Assembly (NCBI RefSeq): GCF_023715485.1
Contig: NZ_JAMBOF010000014.1
Location: 38,047-102,046, forward strand
DNA length: 64,000 nucleotides
From: Mesobacillus subterraneus
GTDB taxonomy: Bacteria; Bacillota; Bacilli; Bacillales; Cytobacillaceae
Direction: 5' to 3'
Within the stretch, counting starts at the first letter, position 1. Every line of letters starts with the position of its first letter. Of the stretch, positions 25,013-35,600 are shown piece after piece. The notes beneath the pieces were generated by a model. That model had not been told where the DNA came from. It saw only the letters and a program-made list of their open reading frames with translations, and ran no database searches. The translations under genes and the position numbers were made by a program.

Positions 25013-28000
25013 TTGTTTAAGAAAATTAGTATCTCTTTATTAATTGTTCTATTACTTTTTAGCTCAATACAGCCATATAACTTTATAAGTATACTTGATC
25101 AGCCAACAGTGGAGGCAGCAAAGGAAAAATCAATTCCAAAAACTGTTCAAAAAGTTAGGGAATTAGAAGAGGTAAGAGAGTTAAATTCTAAAACCTACGT
25201 CAATTCTGATGGAACATATACTAAAGAAATATATCTTGAAGACGTACATTATAAAGATGATGGTAAGTTAAAAACCATATCTAATAATCCGCAAGTTAAC
25301 AAAGGAAGGGATAAAGAAGAATTTAAATATACCAATAAAGATAATCGATTTGGTGTTAAATTCGCTAAGCATTCAAAAAAGAAGAATTTATATACAATGG
25401 ATTTCGGAAAAGAAAAACTGAATTTTCAGTTAATTGATGCTCTTCAAACAGACGCTACGAGTGACAATGGTTCTATTTTTTATGAGGATATCTTAAAGAA
25501 CGTAGATATTAAATACAGTCTTGCTGCATCAGGTGTAAAAGAAGATATATTCTTAAAGAATAGAGAGTCTGAAAGAAGATTTGAATTCTTCATTTCTGGA
25601 AGCTTAATTCCAAGGAAAGAAGATCGATATATTAATTTTTATAACAAGAATAATGAACTTATTTGGGTCATGTCCCCACCCTTTATGGAAGATCAGAACG
25701 GGAAATATTCTGAAGATATTGTATTTGAGGTAGAAGAATATAAAAATGGACACAAACTAATTCTCAAGCCAGATTCAAAATTTCTTGATGAGAAAGATAC
25801 TAAATTCCCTGTAAGGATAGATCCTACTGTAAATATTGGAGGTTCAACCTCAACCACCCAAGACACTTATGTAATGTCCAGGTATTCAGGTTATAACTAT
25901 TACACTACTCCTGAACTAAGGATAGGTTATACCTCTTCTACAGGTACAACAAGGAGTTACTTAAACTTCTCTCAATCTTTACCTAATCTAACAGGTAAAC
26001 TCTTAGTAAAAGCCGAGTTAAAGCTCTACAAATGGGATAATATCGGTACACCTATTACTACCAATGTTTATGCGAACAGGATAACACAATCTTGGAACAG
26101 TCAGGCTGTGACATATAGTACTCAACCATCCTTTGATACTTCAAAATCATATGGATCCACGTCATCAACAGGTACAGCAAGATGGATTAATATGGATGTA
26201 ACTAGTCTTGTAAATGGTTGGATGAAGGGAACGTTCCCGAACTATGGCATGGTCATTAGAAATACTTCAGAAGGAAGTAGTGGTTCTTATCAGAAATTCA
26301 ATGCTTCTGAAAGCTCTTCAAGCAAGCCATATTTAGCCATTACTTATTCAGATATACCAAGCGCACCTTCAGCAACACCTTACTCTAACCAAAATGGAAC
26401 TGGGTATGTCAATCTATCTTGGTCTCCAGTAAATGGAGCTACGGGATATAAGGTGTTGATTTTTAATGGAAGATCCTATGAGGAAATTAATGTTGGAAAC
26501 ACGACAACTTGGAGCACAAAGGGGAGGAAACTTTGGCCAACAAAAACTCAAATAGATAATAAGCAATATGGACTTAGATTAAGCGGAGATGGAATGGAGT
26601 TACCTGAAAACCCTAACTATTTATATAAGATGGGTGGAGGGAATTACACTAGCAGTACGAACTATTGGTTCAGAGTAAAAGCCTATAATAGTTATTCCAC
26701 AACGAACCAATCCAACGCTGCTACGCCGACAATTCCTGATAAATCCAAACCGACAATTCCAGCAGGCGTCCAAATAACAAATGACCGTGTAGATTCTTTT
26801 ACTGTAGGATGGCAGGCTTCCAGTGACCCCAATGGTTTTGGCGTGGAAAAATATAGAGTGTTCCTAGGTGATCAGCCGGGAGTCTGGAACATACTTAATG
26901 GTGTAGAAACGACAGCGCTTTCCTATAAATATACTGGTACTCTTACTCCGAGAAAAACATATTACGCAAGTGTACAGGCTGTTGATAAATATGCGAATAT
27001 TAGTAATCTATCAAGTGCAATAACAAAGGAAGCAAGAAAAGAATTTGATGCTCAGATAGAAAATTACTATATTCCTTCAACCTCTGACATAGATGATCCA
27101 GATGGAGAGCAATTATGGTTTGATGTCCGGAATAACGGAACTGCCTCATGGACAAACGACTTGAACATAAGTCTTTCTGTTACGAGCACTCCGCCAAACA
27201 GCAGTACACCAACTGGTTTTGTAGGTTACTTAAATACAGGCGAAGTCATTAAGCCGAATGAAGTAAAAAGGTTTTATGTAAACTGGAAGCCCCAAAAGGG
27301 AGTGATTGGTTCATATGGGCTTAAGGCTGTCGTTGGTAAAGGGGCAGAACCGACATATATTAATCCTCCGGAAAATATCATACAAAAATCGATCGCGGTA
27401 AAAGATATTAAACCACCTACTGGAAAGTTATCGATAAATGAGAATAATTTATATACAACTGAGAAAAATGTATCACTTAAAGTATTCGATGTTTTCGATA
27501 ATGCAAATGGTAATAAGTATGTCCAGTTTGCAAATGGACCAGAAAATGCGACGCCAGAGAGTTTGACATTCTCAGCATCACAAGCAATTTCCCAATCATC
27601 TGCAGTTTTTAATTGGGCATTAGAGGATGTTGAAGGCAACAAACACGTTTACGCTCGATTCCTTGACAGCAGCGGGAACGTTTCGACATTAACATCTGAT
27701 TCTATCGATTATGATCGGACACTTCCTAAAATTTTAATCACCAATTTAATAGATGGTGATTATATTTCTGGGATGAAAAACATTACAGGATCAATTACAG
27801 ATGAAGAAATTTCTGAATATGTCATTGAATATAGAAATAAAAGCACAAATAGCAGTACATGGAATCTGATTACAAAACGTTCGGAATCTGTAACAGATTC
27901 AATATTAGCAACCTGGGATACAGGTTCATTAGCAAAAGGAGAATATGAAGTACGTTTTACTGCCACTGATGCAGCAGGCCAGGCCAATATGGTATCAAAA

Positions 28001-31000
28001 TTTGTATGGGTAGATAATTTAGATAAAAATTGGCTCGGTTCTGAAGATTATTTCCCGGCTCATCCAGTTGAATTAATGAGTGGTACTGGATTCGTCAACC
28101 TTTATAACGGAAGCTTAAATATTGCAGATGTTGACTTTAGTCTTAAATCCAGAAAGCTGTCTCTAGTACTAGGTCGTTCATATGCATCTAACCGCTCCCA
28201 TCCAGGGATGCTAGGAAAAGGGTGGCAATCAAATCTGGAGGAACATCTCGATATTCAGAGTAGTCATATTGATTATCTTGATGCTGATGGTACGATTCAT
28301 AAATTCACTAAGGCAGCAGATGGTCAGTATATCAAACCAGCCGGAAGCAGTTTTGCCCTTTCTGTTAAAGACACTAAATATGAATTGAAAAAAATTGATG
28401 GTCGTTTGATTGTTAAGACATTCAATCAGAGTGGAAACCTAGAGCAAGTCGCAGATCAAAATGGCAACGTTATTAATTTTGAGTACACAGATAATGTTTT
28501 GACAAAAGTAGTTTCACTGAATAAGACTGTTTCCTTGTCCTATAATACGGACTCTACTATTAAGGAGGCTGTATTTAATACTGGCGATAAAGTTAGTTAT
28601 GAATATAAGGATGGTTTCCTGTCTGATGTTAAATTGTTTACAAAGAGCGGAATCATAAGTGACCATACTCATTATGACTATCAGAATGAAAAAGTGAGTG
28701 CTGTCATTGCGGAGAACGGGCTAAAGGTTGAATTTATCTTCAATGGGGAACGTGTAGTCAATACGAAGACCATGCGCTCAACTAAAGTGATAGATGAGAC
28801 GAAAAACTATCCAGATAAAGTATATGGTTCTATTATAAGTTCTTTACACTATGATTTAAAGACAAATAAAATCTATGCATCAACTAATTCTATAAACACT
28901 GACAATACTAGTAAAAACCTGGACAATACAGAATACGAACTGAATTCTCAGGGGAATTTATGGAAGCAGAAGATTATTCGGACGTATATGGAAAATGAAG
29001 ATCCTGATTTGGCGAAGAATGATAGTGGAAACATGCTGGTTATATCTGAGTACGACCATAATTTACTGAAGAGTGTGACAGATCCTGAGGGAAACAAGAC
29101 CACGTATGAGTATGATGTAAATGGGAATGTTTTAAAAACTTTGCTCCCGCCGGTAACCTCAAATGGTGTGAGTTCAAACTATACCTTAGAGTATAAATAT
29201 AATGGCAATGGTCAGCTTACCCATGCTTATAATACTTTACGACAGGTAAAGGAATGGAAGTACGATACTAAAGGTAATGTATATCAAGTCATTGATGAAG
29301 AAGGAAATAACCAGTATTTTGATTATGATGCCTATGGCAACATAAAGAACACGAGAAGTGACAGGGGAGCTTTGTACGGCTATATTCCTGACTATAGTAT
29401 GGAGAAAGATACATTGTCAGATTGGCAGGTTGTAGGCACCGTAACGAAGGTTACTGCACAATCGAAGAGTGGCAAAAAGAGTGTCGAATTGTCTCCAAGC
29501 AGTGCCTTACAAACTAGTAAGTTCAAGATTAAAAAAGGAAGGTTGCCTGTTCTGGCGATAGTGGATGGACTTGCACCGATTGGTACACCAAATCTTGAAT
29601 TGAAACTTCAGTATTTGAAGGACGACACAGTCATTAAGGAAACACCGAAGTCCTATTCGTTGACGAATAAATGGAGTAAGTACCGGGTAAGTGACGCTGT
29701 TCCAGCAGAGGCAGACCATGTAAGAGTTATAGTGACAAATAAGGGAACCGATAAAATCTATATAGACGACTTGGTGCTAGAAGAATCCGGGGTCAATACG
29801 ACATATGTATATGACAGTTCAGGAGAGAATGTAAAAGAAATAATCGACCCATATGGATATAAAACCAGCTACACCTATAACGATTATGGTCAACCATTAA
29901 CTGAAATGAATGCACTAAACCAGACACAGAGAGTCATTTACAATGAGGAACAGCAGGTTGAAAAGAAAGAAGATCAAGCTGGACGGATCACTGAATATCG
30001 TTACGATGCAATAGGCAATGTCATAAAAGAGATTAATAGCTTAGGGCAGGAAACGAATTACTTTTATAATGAATGGGGTCAATTAGTCCATACAGTTCTT
30101 CCAAAAGTTAAAGTTACTTCATACAAGAATGAAACAGTAGACAAAGTAACAGAGGAACAAGCCAAATTATATGTCCAATACGATGAATTAGGCCGTAAGG
30201 TAAAAGAAACGGATGAAAAAGGATTGGTTCATGCAGAAGAATTCGATGGGTATGGAAGAACGGCCAGAATCATTGATCCTATGCAAAACCAAAAATATTT
30301 TTCATACGACAAGAACGGTAATATCCTTCATACTATCGACTACGCAGCAAAGAATTCACCTGACGACACGAGCAAACTACTAATTGCAAAAGGGGAAATG
30401 TTTGCTACGTATGATGAGTGGAACCGTCAATTAACAGAAACTGATAATACCGGTAACCGCAATGTCCTTACAATGATTAACACCTATGACTCAGAGAATC
30501 GAATCATCCATACAAAAGACGCTGAAGGAACAGAGTTTTACTATACTTTCAATGCGCTTGGAGAAAATGTTTACGCAAAGGATAATTCAAATCCAGTTGT
30601 AGAAACATGGACCTATTATGATGGTTTAGGTACTCCTGCCATTACAATCAGCGGCAAGACAGTTGAATATTCGGTGACGGATGTAAATGGAAATGTGGTT
30701 GAGACAATTGATCACAAAGGAACGAAGACTGTGTATGAATACAATCCGGCCGGAGATAAGGTTAAACAAACAAACCCGGATGGAAGCACGGTTGATTGGA
30801 CATATAACGATAATGGGCAAACCTTGACAGAAACCCAAAGAGTAGAGGACAACAGTGAAACAACCACTTACCTCGTTACTCATTATGATTATAATGACGT
30901 TGGCGAAGTAAAGAATCAAAAACTTGAAGCAAAGCTATACATCAAGTCTTCAAAGCAGACAGAAACACAAATTCTTAAAGAAACAGCTTTAACATATGAT

Positions 31001-33391
31001 GAACTCGGAAGGTTAGTGCGTGAGTATACGAAGAATTATGAAGAAGGTAAAACAACCACTAAGAACTCAGATATCCGTTTCTTATACGATTTAAACGGTA
31101 ACCTGATTCAAAAGTGGATTTATGATGAATCGTCTACGACACTCGTAAATGGTACAACTTATCCATTTGTCCGTTCTGAAACAATTTATAAGTATGATGA
31201 CAATAACCGTTTCACTTACGAAGAAAGAGTCGAAAATGGTATTGTAACCAGAAAAGAGTACAAGGATGATGAGAACGCTGAAGTCATTCAATCGGCATTA
31301 GGGGTCACTACCGTTCATTTCAATGAAAATGATTTGGCATCCAAGATTATCACTCCAAATAGCCAGCAGTATTTCTTTACGTATACTCCTTCTGAATCAC
31401 TGGATATGGTAAAGGGCCCACGCCTGACTGTAAACATGGATTATGGCACCAATGAAAAAATGACATTGATTGAGACGAAGAAGAAGGACACGACAACCGT
31501 TATTTATTCAGAAAGCTATACCTACAGTTCTGAAGAACAGATCATGTCAGCTACCAATCAGTGGGATGGAAAAAAGGAATATTCCTACACTCCTGAAGGA
31601 TTCCTGAAGACCGTCAAAAAAGGAACTGAAACGCTTACGTACTCTTATGACGTAAACGGAAACCTTTTAAAGGCTGTCAATCAATCAGGAAAAATGTTGG
31701 CCGATAACCAATATGGACAAGGTAACAGGATCACTTCTTCCATTCAATATGATTCGCCGTCTCAAAAGTATAAGAAAGTTAGTTATGCCTTTAAGCCAGA
31801 TGGTTCTTTACAAAAAGAAACTGTCAGTATTCCGGTTGATACCTATGAAGCAGCAAAAACTGCGACAGTCGATATTGAAAAGTTATATGAATATGCATCA
31901 ATAAACATGCTCTTAAGTATTACCACTAAAAAAGGCGGCACTGTTACAGAGAAGATAGAATTTACTTACGACAGTGAAGATAACCGTTCGACTAAAAAGG
32001 TAACGAACGCAGATGGTGAAAGAATTGAATATTACTATTATGATGGTAATGGCGATCTTGTCAGTGTGTCTCAACAGGTTGGAATCGACCCGATAGAAAA
32101 CCTGCTAAATATTTACCGTGATGCCAATGGGCAGCTTTTGAGCTTCGAGTACAAAGGACAAATATTCGATTATGTGTATAATCAAAGAGGAGACATTGTC
32201 GCAATTACTGACGAGCTCCAGACAGTCATCGCAAAGTACACATATGACGAATGGGGCAATATCGAAAAAATCGATGCTCCTACACCACTCGGTGCAGAAG
32301 TGGCAAACGCAAACCCATTCCGTTATGTCGGAAAGTTCGGGGTCCAGTATGATAATGATACCAAGCTCTATTTCATGGGTTGGCGTGATTACGATTCAAA
32401 GGTTGGAAGGTTCATCGTAGCCGATGAGTATGAAGGTGAAGACAGCAACCCAATCTCTTTCAATCGGTACCTGTACGCTGAAGCAGACCCGGTTAACAAC
32501 ATCGATCCTGACGGATATGCTCCGAAATGGTTGAAGAAGGTCTTCAAAGGAGTTAAGAAAGGTGCAAAAGCAGCCTATAACTTTGCTGTTGGAGACGACA
32601 TCCGGACACTAACAAGTAAGAAGACAAAGTGGTACCAAAAAGCCGGCGCAGCTTTCATGATCGCATCCAACTTCATTCCAGGTGGCGGGGTCATAACCAA
32701 AGCAGCAAAAGCGGTAATAAAAGGAACATCGAAAGCTGTAAAAGCGTACAAGGCCAGCAAAGCTGTTACTAAAGCCACAAAAGTAGTAAGAACCACATCC
32801 AAAAAAGTAGTGTCGAAAGTAAACAAGAAGCCAAAGACAGTACCGGCAAAGTCTTATAGGAGCACACCTAAGACGCAAAGCGCCAGTGTGTCCAAGGCCA
32901 TTACAAGTGCACCGAAACCTAAGCCTAAAGTGACCGTGGCTTCAAAACCAGCACGAGGCAGTGTAACGAGGGTTGAGAAACAAGCGGTCAAAAAACCTAC
33001 TGAAGAGCCGGCAAAACCGCTGTTGAAACTGGATTTACAGTTTTTTGCTTCTAAAGGTGATGAAGAAATCCTTGGTGGAGCATATAAAAATGTGCCTGCG
33101 AATGGAGGTCAAGTACACCACATGCCCGCAGATTCAATTAGTCCTCTTAGTAAAGGTGATGGACCTGGAATTAGAATGGAAACTAGAGATCACATGCAAA
33201 CTAGTAGTTGGGGAAGTTCAAAGAAAGCCAAAGAGTATAGAGCAAAACAAAAAGAGTTGATTCAACAAGGTAAATTCAGAGAAGCTCAACAAATGGATAT
33301 AGATGATGTTAAAACCAAATTCGGCAATAGGTATGACAAAGGAATCCAACAAATGCTTGACTATACTGATGATAAATTGAGGGATATATAA
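25013..33391 (+). CDS. Giant secreted RHS/YD-repeat polymorphic toxin, WapA-like (2792 aa)
   Basis: TTG start after AGGAGGAAAG. Signal peptide at residues 1-36 (MFKKISISLLIVLLLFSSIQ ... VEAA). Then a WapA-like N-terminal region, a DNRLRE-type domain (about 285-440), fibronectin-III-like domains (about 450-680), further Ig-like segments, the Rhs entry block HPVELMSGTGFVNLYNG (about 1017), long YD/RHS repeats with an embedded carbohydrate-binding-like domain (about 1460-1600), and the RHS core end VGRFIVADEYEG ... YAEADPVNNIDPDGYAP (about 2463-2503). A basic linker and LDLQFFA (2673-2679) mark the start of the variable toxin tip: about 113 residues with VHHMPADSISPLS and RDHMQTSSWG, an HNH/ENDO VII-like His-rich nuclease pattern. 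Contact-dependent killing by a wall-anchored toxin is the family role; nuclease activity is inferred. Confidence 0.9.
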   Translation: MFKKISISLLIVLLLFSSIQPYNFISILDQPTVEAAKEKSIPKTVQKVRELEEVRELNSKTYVNSDGTYTKEIYLEDVHYKDDGKLKTISNNPQVNKGRDKEEFKYTNKDNRFGVKFAKHSKKKNLYTMDFGKEKLNFQLIDALQTDATSDNGSIFYEDILKNVDIKYSLAASGVKEDIFLKNRESERRFEFFISGSLIPRKEDRYINFYNKNNELIWVMSPPFMEDQNGKYSEDIVFEVEEYKNGHKLILKPDSKFLDEKDTKFPVRIDPTVNIGGSTSTTQDTYVMSRYSGYNYYTTPELRIGYTSSTGTTRSYLNFSQSLPNLTGKLLVKAELKLYKWDNIGTPITTNVYANRITQSWNSQAVTYSTQPSFDTSKSYGSTSSTGTARWINMDVTSLVNGWMKGTFPNYGMVIRNTSEGSSGSYQKFNASESSSSKPYLAITYSDIPSAPSATPYSNQNGTGYVNLSWSPVNGATGYKVLIFNGRSYEEINVGNTTTWSTKGRKLWPTKTQIDNKQYGLRLSGDGMELPENPNYLYKMGGGNYTSSTNYWFRVKAYNSYSTTNQSNAATPTIPDKSKPTIPAGVQITNDRVDSFTVGWQASSDPNGFGVEKYRVFLGDQPGVWNILNGVETTALSYKYTGTLTPRKTYYASVQAVDKYANISNLSSAITKEARKEFDAQIENYYIPSTSDIDDPDGEQLWFDVRNNGTASWTNDLNISLSVTSTPPNSSTPTGFVGYLNTGEVIKPNEVKRFYVNWKPQKGVIGSYGLKAVVGKGAEPTYINPPENIIQKSIAVKDIKPPTGKLSINENNLYTTEKNVSLKVFDVFDNANGNKYVQFANGPENATPESLTFSASQAISQSSAVFNWALEDVEGNKHVYARFLDSSGNVSTLTSDSIDYDRTLPKILITNLIDGDYISGMKNITGSITDEEISEYVIEYRNKSTNSSTWNLITKRSESVTDSILATWDTGSLAKGEYEVRFTATDAAGQANMVSKFVWVDNLDKNWLGSEDYFPAHPVELMSGTGFVNLYNGSLNIADVDFSLKSRKLSLVLGRSYASNRSHPGMLGKGWQSNLEEHLDIQSSHIDYLDADGTIHKFTKAADGQYIKPAGSSFALSVKDTKYELKKIDGRLIVKTFNQSGNLEQVADQNGNVINFEYTDNVLTKVVSLNKTVSLSYNTDSTIKEAVFNTGDKVSYEYKDGFLSDVKLFTKSGIISDHTHYDYQNEKVSAVIAENGLKVEFIFNGERVVNTKTMRSTKVIDETKNYPDKVYGSIISSLHYDLKTNKIYASTNSINTDNTSKNLDNTEYELNSQGNLWKQKIIRTYMENEDPDLAKNDSGNMLVISEYDHNLLKSVTDPEGNKTTYEYDVNGNVLKTLLPPVTSNGVSSNYTLEYKYNGNGQLTHAYNTLRQVKEWKYDTKGNVYQVIDEEGNNQYFDYDAYGNIKNTRSDRGALYGYIPDYSMEKDTLSDWQVVGTVTKVTAQSKSGKKSVELSPSSALQTSKFKIKKGRLPVLAIVDGLAPIGTPNLELKLQYLKDDTVIKETPKSYSLTNKWSKYRVSDAVPAEADHVRVIVTNKGTDKIYIDDLVLEESGVNTTYVYDSSGENVKEIIDPYGYKTSYTYNDYGQPLTEMNALNQTQRVIYNEEQQVEKKEDQAGRITEYRYDAIGNVIKEINSLGQETNYFYNEWGQLVHTVLPKVKVTSYKNETVDKVTEEQAKLYVQYDELGRKVKETDEKGLVHAEEFDGYGRTARIIDPMQNQKYFSYDKNGNILHTIDYAAKNSPDDTSKLLIAKGEMFATYDEWNRQLTETDNTGNRNVLTMINTYDSENRIIHTKDAEGTEFYYTFNALGENVYAKDNSNPVVETWTYYDGLGTPAITISGKTVEYSVTDVNGNVVETIDHKGTKTVYEYNPAGDKVKQTNPDGSTVDWTYNDNGQTLTETQRVEDNSETTTYLVTHYDYNDVGEVKNQKLEAKLYIKSSKQTETQILKETALTYDELGRLVREYTKNYEEGKTTTKNSDIRFLYDLNGNLIQKWIYDESSTTLVNGTTYPFVRSETIYKYDDNNRFTYEERVENGIVTRKEYKDDENAEVIQSALGVTTVHFNENDLASKIITPNSQQYFFTYTPSESLDMVKGPRLTVNMDYGTNEKMTLIETKKKDTTTVIYSESYTYSSEEQIMSATNQWDGKKEYSYTPEGFLKTVKKGTETLTYSYDVNGNLLKAVNQSGKMLADNQYGQGNRITSSIQYDSPSQKYKKVSYAFKPDGSLQKETVSIPVDTYEAAKTATVDIEKLYEYASINMLLSITTKKGGTVTEKIEFTYDSEDNRSTKKVTNADGERIEYYYYDGNGDLVSVSQQVGIDPIENLLNIYRDANGQLLSFEYKGQIFDYVYNQRGDIVAITDELQTVIAKYTYDEWGNIEKIDAPTPLGAEVANANPFRYVGKFGVQYDNDTKLYFMGWRDYDSKVGRFIVADEYEGEDSNPISFNRYLYAEADPVNNIDPDGYAPKWLKKVFKGVKKGAKAAYNFAVGDDIRTLTSKKTKWYQKAGAAFMIASNFIPGGGVITKAAKAVIKGTSKAVKAYKASKAVTKATKVVRTTSKKVVSKVNKKPKTVPAKSYRSTPKTQSASVSKAITSAPKPKPKVTVASKPARGSVTRVEKQAVKKPTEEPAKPLLKLDLQFFASKGDEEILGGAYKNVPANGGQVHHMPADSISPLSKGDGPGIRMETRDHMQTSSWGSSKKAKEYRAKQKELIQQGKFREAQQMDIDDVKTKFGNRYDKGIQQMLDYTDDKLRDI

Positions 33392-33810
33392 TGGATTTTA
33401 AAATTATACCATATGAAGGGGCAGGTAAGATTAGGTTTGGTATGTCTGAAAAGGAGGTAGAAGCAGCATTAGGTATCAAACCAGAAAAATTCAAAAAATT
33501 TGAAGATGATGAATTTGAAACGGATCACTATAAATGGTGTCAAGTTTTTTATAAGCAGCCAGGAGTATGTGAAGCGATTGAGTTCTTTCTGCCGGCTACT
33601 GTTACATTTCAAGGAACAACTCTCTTAGGAAAACCGTATGAAAAGGTAAAAGAAATTATAGAAAAATATGACAACTCTTTAGAATATGATGAAACGGGAT
33701 TCACTTCAATAAAATTTGGATTCGGAGTATACTCTCCATATGCTGAATCAGAACCCAGTGAACCTATTGAAGGTGTAATAGTTTTTGAGGAAAACTACTA
33801 TAATAATTAG
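33391..33810 (+). CDS. Probable immunity protein for the RHS toxin (139 aa)
   Basis: Starts in the toxin stop codon (TAATG), so it is cotranslated. Soluble acidic protein with no signal peptide: MDFKIIPYEGAGKIRFGMSE ... IEGVIVFEENYY. Family not recognised with certainty. Position directly after the toxin tip is how immunity genes of WapA/RHS toxins are found. It should neutralise the C-terminal nuclease-like domain in the cytoplasm. Confidence 0.75.
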   Translation: MDFKIIPYEGAGKIRFGMSEKEVEAALGIKPEKFKKFEDDEFETDHYKWCQVFYKQPGVCEAIEFFLPATVTFQGTTLLGKPYEKVKEIIEKYDNSLEYDETGFTSIKFGFGVYSPYAESEPSEPIEGVIVFEENYYNN

Positions 33811-33818
33811 TTAAAGGC

Positions 33819-33856
33819 AAAAACCTTGGTAAGTACTCCTTATCAAGGTTTTTTTA
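33819..33856 (+). terminator. Terminator of the toxin-immunity operon
   Basis: AAAAACCTTGGTAAG / CTTATCAAGGTTTTTTT hairpin, 9 bp after the immunity stop. Confidence 0.9.
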
Positions 33857-33920
33857 CACAGTAAGGGTCATTAACAGATTAATTTTCATGAAATGGTCAC
33901 TCCTAAAAATAAAAAAATAA

Positions 33921-34562
33921 GGAAATAAGACTTGGACAAAAGAACAAACAAAAAGTTTTTTAAAGGTATTAGAGGCAGAAAAGGTTAACCCTATTTTTGA
34001 ATTGGTTATTTTTTCCGGTCTAAGAAGGGGAGAAGCTTTAGGACTGAAATGGGATGATATTGATTTTTTAAAAGGCAAGATTCATGTTAGAAGATCATTA
34101 GCAAAGATAAAAGAGAAAGGGCTCTATTTGAAGGATGTTAAAACAAAAAGTTCTAAAAGGCAAGTTTCGATTTCCCCTTATTTAATTAAAAGGCTTCAGC
34201 AACATAAGAGAAACCAGGATGAGGAAAAAAAGGTTCTCGGAGCTGCTTACCAAGATAATGGTTTGGTATTCTGTACATTTGATGGAAAGCTAAAAGATCC
34301 TAGAAATCTTCTCCGAGAGTTTGACCGGTTAATTAAGAAGGCAAATCTTTCTAAAATCACAATTCATGATCTGAGACATCTTCATGCAACACAGCTCATG
34401 ATTAGCGGGGTTAATCCGAAAGTAGTTCAGGAGAGGTTGGGACATTCGAGGGTTGCGATAACCCTAGATCTTTATTCTCAAGTTAATGAGGATCTTCAAG
34501 TAGAAGCAGCGATACGATTAGAGAATGATTTTTTTGATAATGGAGATCAAGTATCCGGGTAA
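33921..34562 (+). pseudogene. 5'-truncated tyrosine integrase (catalytic domain only)
   Basis: After an in-frame TAA at 33918 the frame reads TWTKEQTKSFLKVLEAEK, the start of the catalytic domain of a Tn916/phage-type integrase, then SGLRRGEALGLKW (first catalytic Arg), ITIHDLRHLHATQLMISG (HxxR box) and ERLGHSRVAITLDLYSQV (His and nucleophile Tyr). About 170 N-terminal residues (arm- and core-binding domains) are missing, so it should be inactive. It points at the att copy 130 bp downstream, as an integrase beside its attachment site would. Confidence 0.85.
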
Positions 34563-34659
34563 CGGTTTATCCTATTGTTTAAACGCTTTAGTATACTAAA
34601 GGTGTACACATTGTGCACACTTTTAGAAATCCCTCAATAATGGAAAGTCATACAAATAG

Positions 34660-34925
34660 AAAAACCCTTGCAGGCGCAAGGGTTTCCGGTGAGTGGAGAA
34701 TAGGGGGCTCGAACCCCTGACCTCAACGCTGCCAGAGGAAATTCATTAAGAAAACTGAGTTAAATAAATTAAATTAAAATCAATTAAGTCTTGATTTATA
34801 GGGGTTTCTAGACTGTGGTAAACAATATAAGTAAATTTAGTTAAGTTAAATAAATTAAGTCTGTGCACTTTTTAGTGCACTCTTTTGTGCACTAATTAGG
34901 TTGCGCGAAGTAAGCATGTGGTCAG
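34660..34925. repeat. Second long att repeat with tRNA-Ala 3' half (boundary of islands B and C)
   Basis: 34693-34735 is identical to 11900-11942 and to the tRNA-Ala 3' half; the hairpin at 34660-34687 and about 190 bp to the right are diverged copies of the 11867-12110 region. Three GTGCAC boxes (about 34862-34892) look like arm-type integrase sites. It lies just downstream of the truncated integrase. Confidence 0.85.
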
Positions 34926-34929
34926 TGGC

Positions 34930-34966
34930 AAGCCAGTTAAGTTTTTAACTTAACTGGCTTTTTTAG
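34930..34966 (+). terminator. Hairpin terminator
   Basis: AAGCCAGTTAAGTT / AACTTAACTGGCTT with a T-run; no intact gene directly upstream, so it may have served the integrase. Confidence 0.8.
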
Positions 34967-35061
34967 GCTCTGTGTAAGAGAGATACATCAAAAAACTTAA
35001 GCTCAATCTTTTTTAGGGTTATGTGGTAAAATTAGGATAAAAAAAACAAGGAGTGATGTTA

Positions 35062-35589
35062 ATGGAATTAGTTGAAAATCAAGTTTTTTATCATATACAA
35101 AGGAGAGTGCAATGGAATGATGCGCCATTTTGGAAAGTTGGTGAGACACACTTTGTAGGGAAAGAAAAAAATCCTTTTTTTAAACTTTTTGATTATGCTT
35201 TCCCTCCCCCTGATGCTGCATTAGGTCACTATATGAAATTAGTTAGAGAGTTAACTTTTGAAGAAGTGAGAAAGGATTTTTTTCCCTCCTTTCCATCAAG
35301 AACCAGATGTTTATGGGTTGTTCCTGATAATAATGACACCCTTGAATATTGGTGGAAAGAATTAAATGTTGATGGCTATGAAAAAGTTTTGCTAAAGCTT
35401 AGTTTAACGGGGAAAATTTTTAAAGCTAACCAACAACATCTTGCACTAAATCAGACGTTTTCTTTAGATTTTATGCGACAAAAAGCATTTAGATATTGGT
35501 CAGGAACTTCTGGAGAAAATCCAAATGAAACAGAAATCCTTTTTGAAGGATTTTCGAACGTATTATCTGTTGAAAAGAATCCTTCTTAA
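35062..35589 (+). CDS. Conserved hypothetical protein, possibly DUF2441-like (175 aa)
   Basis: Begins MELVENQVFYHIQRRVQWND; soluble, aromatic-rich, with WVVPDNNDTLEYWWKEL in the middle. The layout recalls DUF2441 proteins of unknown function, but I am not certain. ATG 35062 has CAAGGAG about 9 bases upstream; GTG 35053 and ATG 35056 are also in frame but too close to the ribosome site. First gene of island C after the att copy; a short interrupted ORF follows it. Confidence 0.55.
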   Translation: MELVENQVFYHIQRRVQWNDAPFWKVGETHFVGKEKNPFFKLFDYAFPPPDAALGHYMKLVRELTFEEVRKDFFPSFPSRTRCLWVVPDNNDTLEYWWKELNVDGYEKVLLKLSLTGKIFKANQQHLALNQTFSLDFMRQKAFRYWSGTSGENPNETEILFEGFSNVLSVEKNPS

Positions 35590-35600
35590 AGAGGGAGACA

